Shown here: piece by piece, positions 36,632-40,780 of the stretch
Numbering within the stretch: position 1 is the stretch's first letter
How the letters are laid out: every line of letters starts with the position of its first letter
DNA from: Methyloprofundus sp.
GTDB lineage: Bacteria > Pseudomonadota > Gammaproteobacteria > Methylococcales > Methylomonadaceae
NCBI GenBank assembly: GCA_028599115.1
Contig: JAQRMR010000044.1
Coordinates: 1 to 40,780, forward strand
Direction of reading: 5' to 3'
Length of the DNA: 40,780 nt
Program-made: the position numbers and the translations under genes
Notes under the pieces: generated by a model
Told to the model about the DNA's origin: nothing
The model's database searches: none
What the model saw: only the letters and a program-made list of their open reading frames with translations

Positions 36632-37644
36632 TAGATTTCATCCAAAATACTTTGTTTTTTAGTACTGTATTCCTGTTCAGTAATAAGCTCTGCAGCATAC
36701 ATTTTTTTTAATTGAGTGAGCCTTGCTACTAAGTCATCAGTAGATGCCGTTGCTGTTTTTGTTGCTGGTTCATTGATAGATTGCGCCATAGATTGGCCTA
36801 GCCCAATACCAGCCCCCATTCCCATGCCAAGGCCTGCACCACCGCCTTCATTTTTAGCAGCTTCACGCATGGCTTCTAGTTGTTGTACTTTTGCATAGTC
36901 TAAGCCAACGGCTTTAGCTGCATGGGATTCTGCAATTAAGTCAGAAATACGGTTAATGCGTCTTAGAGTGTCTTCATCAAAGTTAGTGCCTTCAATTCTG
37001 AAGTCAGTGATATCAAAACCGAGTTTATGAAAAACACTGGATAGCTTATTAAATAACCCACTACTAATTTCTTCGCGATTAGCATCTATATCTGCGTAAC
37101 TGTATTTATTTTCAGCTATGTAATCACTAATGGGGTGAATAATACGTGATGACATAATTTGTCTAAAATCATCAATATAAAAATCAGTATGGCTACCGAC
37201 AATATTCACAAAGAAATTTTTGGGGTCATTAATTTGGTAACTATAATTTCCATAAGCTTTTAAGCTGATAGGGAAGTTATATTTAGGGTCATTATATTTA
37301 ATAGGGGAGCTAGTTCCCCATTTCTGATCGAGAATTTTTGTTTTTTTATAAAAATAGATAGCGACTTTATTTTCACTATCAAAAAACTGCATAAATTTGC
37401 TAATCGTTGTCCAGAAAGGGATATTCTGGGTTTTAAGGTTAATGCTGCATTCCTTATCTATAATTGATTGCACCTTACCTTTATAAACAAAAATACAACC
37501 TTGCCCAGGCCCCACAATTAGTTTAGAAGCATTCTTGATTTCATCGCCATTTTCAGTCCATTGGGATAATAAAGCATCGGGGCTGGGATTTTTCCATTCA
37601 ATCACAGAGCGTAACTGGCGCTGCAATCCATCAAGTAAAGCCAT
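36631..37644 (-). CDS. SPFH-domain protein with C-terminal SHOCT domain
   Basis: This 337-residue protein fits the YdjI/'virion core' branch of SPFH (stomatin/flotillin-like) proteins. The SPFH region is about 45-235. A glycine-rich stretch near 271-288 (GGGAGLGMGMGAGIGLG) precedes a C-terminal SHOCT module (from about 303; DDLVARLTQLKKMYAAELIT). No membrane helix is visible, as for YdjI. The ATG at 37644 is chosen because GGAGG lies five bases upstream; an ATG four codons earlier overlaps that site. In Bacillus, YdjI works with PspA and zinc-ribbon YdjG at the membrane, and a zinc-ribbon gene is coupled here too. Confidence 0.85.
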   Translation of the reverse strand: MALLDGLQRQLRSVIEWKNPSPDALLSQWTENGDEIKNASKLIVGPGQGCIFVYKGKVQSIIDKECSINLKTQNIPFWTTISKFMQFFDSENKVAIYFYKKTKILDQKWGTSSPIKYNDPKYNFPISLKAYGNYSYQINDPKNFFVNIVGSHTDFYIDDFRQIMSSRIIHPISDYIAENKYSYADIDANREEISSGLFNKLSSVFHKLGFDITDFRIEGTNFDEDTLRRINRISDLIAESHAAKAVGLDYAKVQQLEAMREAAKNEGGGAGLGMGMGAGIGLGQSMAQSINEPATKTATASTDDLVARLTQLKKMYAAELITEQEYSTKKQSILDEI

Positions 37645-37776
37645 AATAGCCTCCATAATTAAAAATTAACTCTTAGCAGTATATACTTGCTGCTAGTTTC
37701 CGTGTATCTTTTCTTTGAAAGATAATTTTATTTTAAATTTCCAGCAAACTTAAAAATATTCAGACCCTCAAATAAT
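37645..37776. promoter_or_regulatory. Divergent promoter region of the SPFH and cysC genes
   Basis: This 132-base gap contains two inverted repeats: TAGCAG / CTGCTA near 37674-37696 with a ten-base loop, and TATCTTT / AAAGATA near 37705-37724. A TATACT on the minus strand lies inside the first and could serve the SPFH gene as a -10. No -35 is clear. Confidence 0.35.
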
Positions 37777-38379
37777 ATGACGACTAATGACAATATAGTA
37801 TGGTATTTACATAATGTCACAAAAGATGAACGCTCAAAACAGAAAAAACAGCGGCCTTGCATTCTTTGGTTTACCGGCTTAAGTGGTTCGGGGAAATCGA
37901 CTATTTCTAGTGCGGTTGAGCAGAAGTTGTTTGAACTAGGACATCACACGTATTTATTAGATGGCGATAATGTACGTCACGGTTTAAATAAAGATTTGGG
38001 CTTTTCAGATTCCGATAGAGTAGAAAATATTCGCCGTATTGGTGAATTATCTAAACTAATGATTGATGCGGGCTTGTTGGTTATGACGGCTTTTATTTCG
38101 CCTTTCAAGGCTGATCGTCAATTAGTGAAAGATTTAGTGCAGCAACATGAATTTGTTGAAGTCTATATGGATACATCACTTGAAGAGTGTGAAAAACGAG
38201 ACCCCAAAGGGCTTTATAAAAAAGCACGTAGTGGCCAAATCAAAAATTTTACAGGGATTGATTCCGAATATGAAATTCCTGAAAATCCTGAACTCATCAT
38301 CAATACAGTTGAATTAAGTATTGAAGAGTGTGCAGATAAAATTATCACTTACTTAAAAGACAATAGAATTATTAATTAA
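37777..38379 (+). CDS. cysC: Adenylylsulfate kinase
   Basis: CysC phosphorylates APS to PAPS, the donor for sulfotransferases and for PAPS reduction. The 200 residues carry the P-loop GLSGSGKST, the [19 protein letters not shown] segment, the [11 protein letters not shown] helix and the [18 protein letters not shown] lid with the ENPELIINT ending, all typical. No ATP sulfurylase or sulfotransferase is in the window. It ends one base before the DHH gene and should be co-transcribed. There is no clear Shine-Dalgarno sequence. Confidence 0.96.
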   Translation: MTTNDNIVWYLHNVTKDERSKQKKQRPCILWFTGLSGSGKSTISSAVEQKLFELGHHTYLLDGDNVRHGLNKDLGFSDSDRVENIRRIGELSKLMIDAGLLVMTAFISPFKADRQLVKDLVQQHEFVEVYMDTSLEECEKRDPKGLYKKARSGQIKNFTGIDSEYEIPENPELIINTVELSIEECADKIITYLKDNRIIN

Positions 38380-38380
38380 A

Positions 38381-39349
38381 ATGACGATGCAATTTATTGA
38401 TGTTTTTAATGGTGATGCGGATGGCTTATGTGCTTTAGTACAATTAAGACGGCATACGCCAAAAGAATCCACTTTAGTAACCGGTGTTAAGCGTGATATT
38501 TCCTTATTAAAAAAGATTACAGAAGGCAAGAACACGCAAATTACTGTTTTAGATATTTCTTTTGAGAAAAATGCACAAGACGTAGATAGGTTGCTAGAGC
38601 AGGGAGCAAAAATTGCGTATTATGATCACCATAAAACAGGTGACTTAATTCAGCATCAAAACTTATATACCGATATTAATTTATCAGCGGATACTTGTAC
38701 CTCGCTGATTATCAATCAGCAGCTGGGTGGAAAGTATCTTGCATGGGCAATCACTGCTGCATTTGGTGATAATTTAACCGCCAAAGCACGTAGCTTAGCA
38801 GTAGATGCAGGTTATAAAGAGATAGAGATAGAATTGTTAAAACAGCTAGGAACTTTCCTTAATTACAATGGCTATGGTGCAAGCTTAGATGATTTGTTTT
38901 TTGCGCCTGCGGAGTTATATAAAAAATTAAGTTTATTTGATACGCCTTTTGAATTTGTAGAGCAGGACCTAGAGACATTTAAAATATTATCAAAAGGTTT
39001 TAAGTCAGATATGACTCAGGCAGCAGCAATGCCTTTGATAGAAAGTGATGATGATATTGCTGTGACAGAGCTTCCTAATGAAAAATGGGCGCGACGCGTG
39101 AGTGGTGTTTGGGGGAATGAATTAGCCAATCGTTACCCTGATAGAGCGCATGCAATTTTGACAGAAAAAGATGCAGATCATTATTTAGTGAGTATTCGTG
39201 CGCCGCTTAACCGCAAAAGCGGCGCAGATGAGCTAGCTAGTCAATTTCCAACGGGCGGCGGTAGAAAAGCGGCTGCTGGGATTAATGCATTGGCTAAAAG
39301 TGAGTTAAATAGCTTTATTGCTGCGATGAGGGAGCAGTTTAAATCATAA
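38381..39349 (+). CDS. DHH/DHHA1-family phosphoesterase
   Basis: This 322-residue protein has the DHH fold. FNGDADGLCAL (about 9-19) and the diagnostic YDHHKTGD carry metal-binding aspartates and histidines, and the C-terminal DHHA1 domain has SGADELASQFPTGGGRKAAAG. Relatives such as NrnA cleave short RNAs and dephosphorylate pAp to AMP. It starts one base after cysC stops. Since PAPS use by sulfotransferases yields pAp, a role in pAp recycling is plausible; that link is inference. Some databases label such proteins otherwise, so the exact substrate is open. Confidence 0.82.
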   Translation: MTMQFIDVFNGDADGLCALVQLRRHTPKESTLVTGVKRDISLLKKITEGKNTQITVLDISFEKNAQDVDRLLEQGAKIAYYDHHKTGDLIQHQNLYTDINLSADTCTSLIINQQLGGKYLAWAITAAFGDNLTAKARSLAVDAGYKEIEIELLKQLGTFLNYNGYGASLDDLFFAPAELYKKLSLFDTPFEFVEQDLETFKILSKGFKSDMTQAAAMPLIESDDDIAVTELPNEKWARRVSGVWGNELANRYPDRAHAILTEKDADHYLVSIRAPLNRKSGADELASQFPTGGGRKAAAGINALAKSELNSFIAAMREQFKS

Positions 39350-39456
39350 GTTTATAGCTCATCGTTGAGTATTGAAAATACTTGAGTGTAGTATCGTGTA
39401 GCCGTTGTATTACGGAATGCAGGGTTTTAGCTCAATTATTTTTCGGTGCTCAAACA

Positions 39457-39867
39457 TCATGTGAAATTCAGCAAATCACCTTGTTTATCAAAAGCGAGGT
39501 ATTTAGCTAAACTACCGCCATTTTGCACGGCTTCAAACATGGTTTTTAAAGGTTGTTCTGCATCTTCAGAGGTAGCAGGAATGCCATTTTTACCTGCAAG
39601 GCAGGCAATTAAAACGATACTCCAGTCTTGTTGCATTTGTTTAGATTCTTCAACTAAATCAGCGAAATTGGTCAATTCTGCTAAATCTTTATCAACGCAC
39701 ATAATCGCTTTTAATTCGCCGCCGCGGCCTGAAGCAAAACGTTGCTTATCCTGCTCACTAGAATCATCAGGTAATGAGGCTTGTAAAAATACAAATAAAA
39801 AACGTTGTGGATCGGGTTGTTGTTTGCCTACTTCTAAGAGGCTAGCGTAGTCAATTATATCAATCAT
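39457..39867 (-). CDS. Small conserved protein, often mislabelled ribonucleotide reductase alpha
   Basis: This 136-residue soluble protein has the pattern QPDPQRFLFVFLQASLPDD, then an acidic stretch, LKAIMCVDKDLAEL, QQDWSIVLIACLAGKNG and a C-terminal LAKYLAFDKQGDLL. I recall similar proteins annotated as 'ribonucleotide reductase subunit alpha', but none of the large-subunit catalytic features is present at this length, so that name should not be trusted. Function is unknown. It is on the opposite strand from the DHH gene and divergent from the glycosyltransferase. Confidence 0.72.
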   Translation of the reverse strand: MIDIIDYASLLEVGKQQPDPQRFLFVFLQASLPDDSSEQDKQRFASGRGGELKAIMCVDKDLAELTNFADLVEESKQMQQDWSIVLIACLAGKNGIPATSEDAEQPLKTMFEAVQNGGSLAKYLAFDKQGDLLNFT

Positions 39868-40012
39868 CGGTCGTTGTAAAGGTGATAGGGGAGATAAAAG
39901 AACCCCTAAATAGCGGATAGGAGTTTAAGTATACCTGCTCATCAAAAATTGTTGTAACGATGCAGCTAAATAAAAAAGAATTTAGATTGAATGTAGTCTG
40001 TCTTTTAGTGTG

Positions 40013-40027
40013 CAATTGGACCAATTG
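40013..40027. promoter_or_regulatory. 15-base palindrome, operator-like
   Basis: CAATTGG-A-CCAATTG is a perfect palindrome in the divergent gap between the gene at 39457 and the glycosyltransferase. The arm AATTGG is reminiscent of GntR-family operators. No regulator gene is near. Confidence 0.45.
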
Positions 40028-40088
40028 ATGAGTCAGCTATTTATCGCTCAATAGTTTTAAGTCTCATTTTTCTATTAAAATTCGTTGA

Positions 40089-40113
40089 GTATTACAAATT
40101 TGATTTGTAATAC
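40089..40113. promoter_or_regulatory. Perfect 11-bp inverted repeat upstream of the glycosyltransferase gene
   Basis: GTATTACAAAT (40089-40099) is the exact reverse complement of 40103-40113, with a three-base centre. It ends 51 bases before the TTG start. It could be a dimeric-regulator site or a leader hairpin. Confidence 0.6.
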
Positions 40114-40164
40114 CTTATAATTCAGGGAATATAAAAACCTTTCTCATAGAGAACTTGAAATAAA

Positions 40165-40780
40165 TTGAAAATTGTATTTGTTGCAGATAATGTTGATAGC
40201 GAAAAGTCGGGCGGTGTTGTTACCACAAAACGCTTTATTGAATATCTAGCAAAAACAGATGATTTAACGGTTGTGAGCACTGGTAAAGAAGCGGAAAATA
40301 AGGTTGTTTTTCCTGCTTTTTATTTACCTTTTGCTAAAAAACAGATGCAGGAAATGGATTTTTTATTTGCTTGCCCGGATAAAAAAGTGCTCCGTGAGGT
40401 TATTCAAAGCGCGGATGTTGTGCATATCCAATTTCCTTTCTTTTTAGATTATCAAGCCTTAAAAATCGCTCGTGAACTTAATAAACCCGTTGCTTTTGGT
40501 TTTCATGTGCAGCCAGAAAACTTAATGTGGAATATCGGTTTAGATTTTGATTGGCTGAATGCTTTTTTGTATCGATTTTTTATTCGCACTTTTTATAGTA
40601 AAGCAGATGTCGTCTTATCTCCTAGCGCGTTTGGTAAAGAAAAGTTACAACAATTCGGTTTAAAAACACCTGTGGAAATCGTTTCTAATGGCTTGCCTGA
40701 GCAGTTTACAGCGAAAAATTATGATCGCGACCTGCGCTTAAAAGATAAATTCGTTATCTTAATGGTGGGTCGGTTAGCCA
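40165..40780 (+). CDS. Glycosyltransferase, GT4-like (N-terminal part, cut by window edge)
   Basis: A frame runs from TTG at 40165 to the edge without a stop, 205 codons. It begins MKIVFVADNVDSEKSGGVV, the glycine-rich donor-binding start of GT4 enzymes. It continues with VVHIQFPFFLDYQALKIA, a FHVQPENLMWN segment, ADVVLSPSAFGKEKL, VEIVSNGLP and FVILMVGRLA, the entry to the second Rossmann domain. An in-frame TGA at 40156-40158 leaves TTG as the only start. It likely adds a sugar to a polysaccharide or lipid. The acceptor is unknown. Confidence 0.88.
   Translation, partial: MKIVFVADNVDSEKSGGVVTTKRFIEYLAKTDDLTVVSTGKEAENKVVFPAFYLPFAKKQMQEMDFLFACPDKKVLREVIQSADVVHIQFPFFLDYQALKIARELNKPVAFGFHVQPENLMWNIGLDFDWLNAFLYRFFIRTFYSKADVVLSPSAFGKEKLQQFGLKTPVEIVSNGLPEQFTAKNYDRDLRLKDKFVILMVGRLA

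Noticed and set aside
39446..39850. 134-codon plus-strand frame
   Set aside because: It lies opposite the conserved 136-residue protein, and its Ser/Cys-rich composition is typical of an antisense shadow.

Overview
The window is chromosomal DNA of a low-GC gammaproteobacterium. The best guess is an aerobic type I methanotroph (Methylococcales), possibly a marine one. The main clue is a squalene monooxygenase next to an oxidosqualene cyclase, a sterol-initiating pair found in only a few bacterial groups, Methylococcales among them. The rest is typical gammaproteobacterial core: petABC, his genes, mla-murA, smc-zipA, radA, pilU and a FleQ-type regulator. No methane-oxidation gene lies in the window, so this assignment is inference. 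I see no phage genes, transposase, CRISPR array, rRNA or tRNA.

Layout. 1-488: the 3' end of an unknown gene, two intrinsic terminators and a hairpin. 489-3203 (minus): cytochrome bc1 operon petA-petB-petC. 3316-10343 (minus): mlaF-mlaE-mlaD-mlaB-murA-hisG-hisD-ASCH gene-hisC, with almost no gaps; mlaC and ibaG are missing from their usual places. 10413-12424: a near-perfect hairpin, dcd, ycgL, a CPBP protease and a membrane protein. 12474-17240 (minus): gloB with a dicarboxylate/amino-acid symporter, and two pilus-retraction ATPases, one carrying a duplicated N-terminal domain. 17335-22624 (minus): oxidosqualene cyclase, squalene monooxygenase, apt, mutM and DUF2288 in one closely spaced run. 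22978-23643 (minus): BFD-like protein and queF. 23737-28048 (plus): smc-zipA, followed by about 310 bases of non-coding DNA with several nested inverted repeats, a candidate structured RNA. 28368-34197: ABC-F ATPase, a small DUF6316-like gene, YcxB-like protein, radA, PilZ protein and a CorC/CNNM transporter. 34554-37644: fleQ-like activator, then an SPFH/zinc-ribbon pair. 37777-40780: cysC with a DHH phosphoesterase, a small conserved protein and a glycosyltransferase cut by the window edge.

How the genes work together. PetABC passes electrons from quinol to cytochrome c. MlaFEDB keeps outer-membrane lipid asymmetry and MurA starts peptidoglycan synthesis. The sterol pair converts squalene to 2,3-oxidosqualene and then to a tetracyclic sterol. 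CysC makes PAPS, and the adjacent DHH protein could recycle the pAp by-product. Smc and ZipA serve chromosome organisation and division. Many gene starts lack a strong Shine-Dalgarno sequence, so several starts were chosen from family alignment and from the position of the preceding stop codon.
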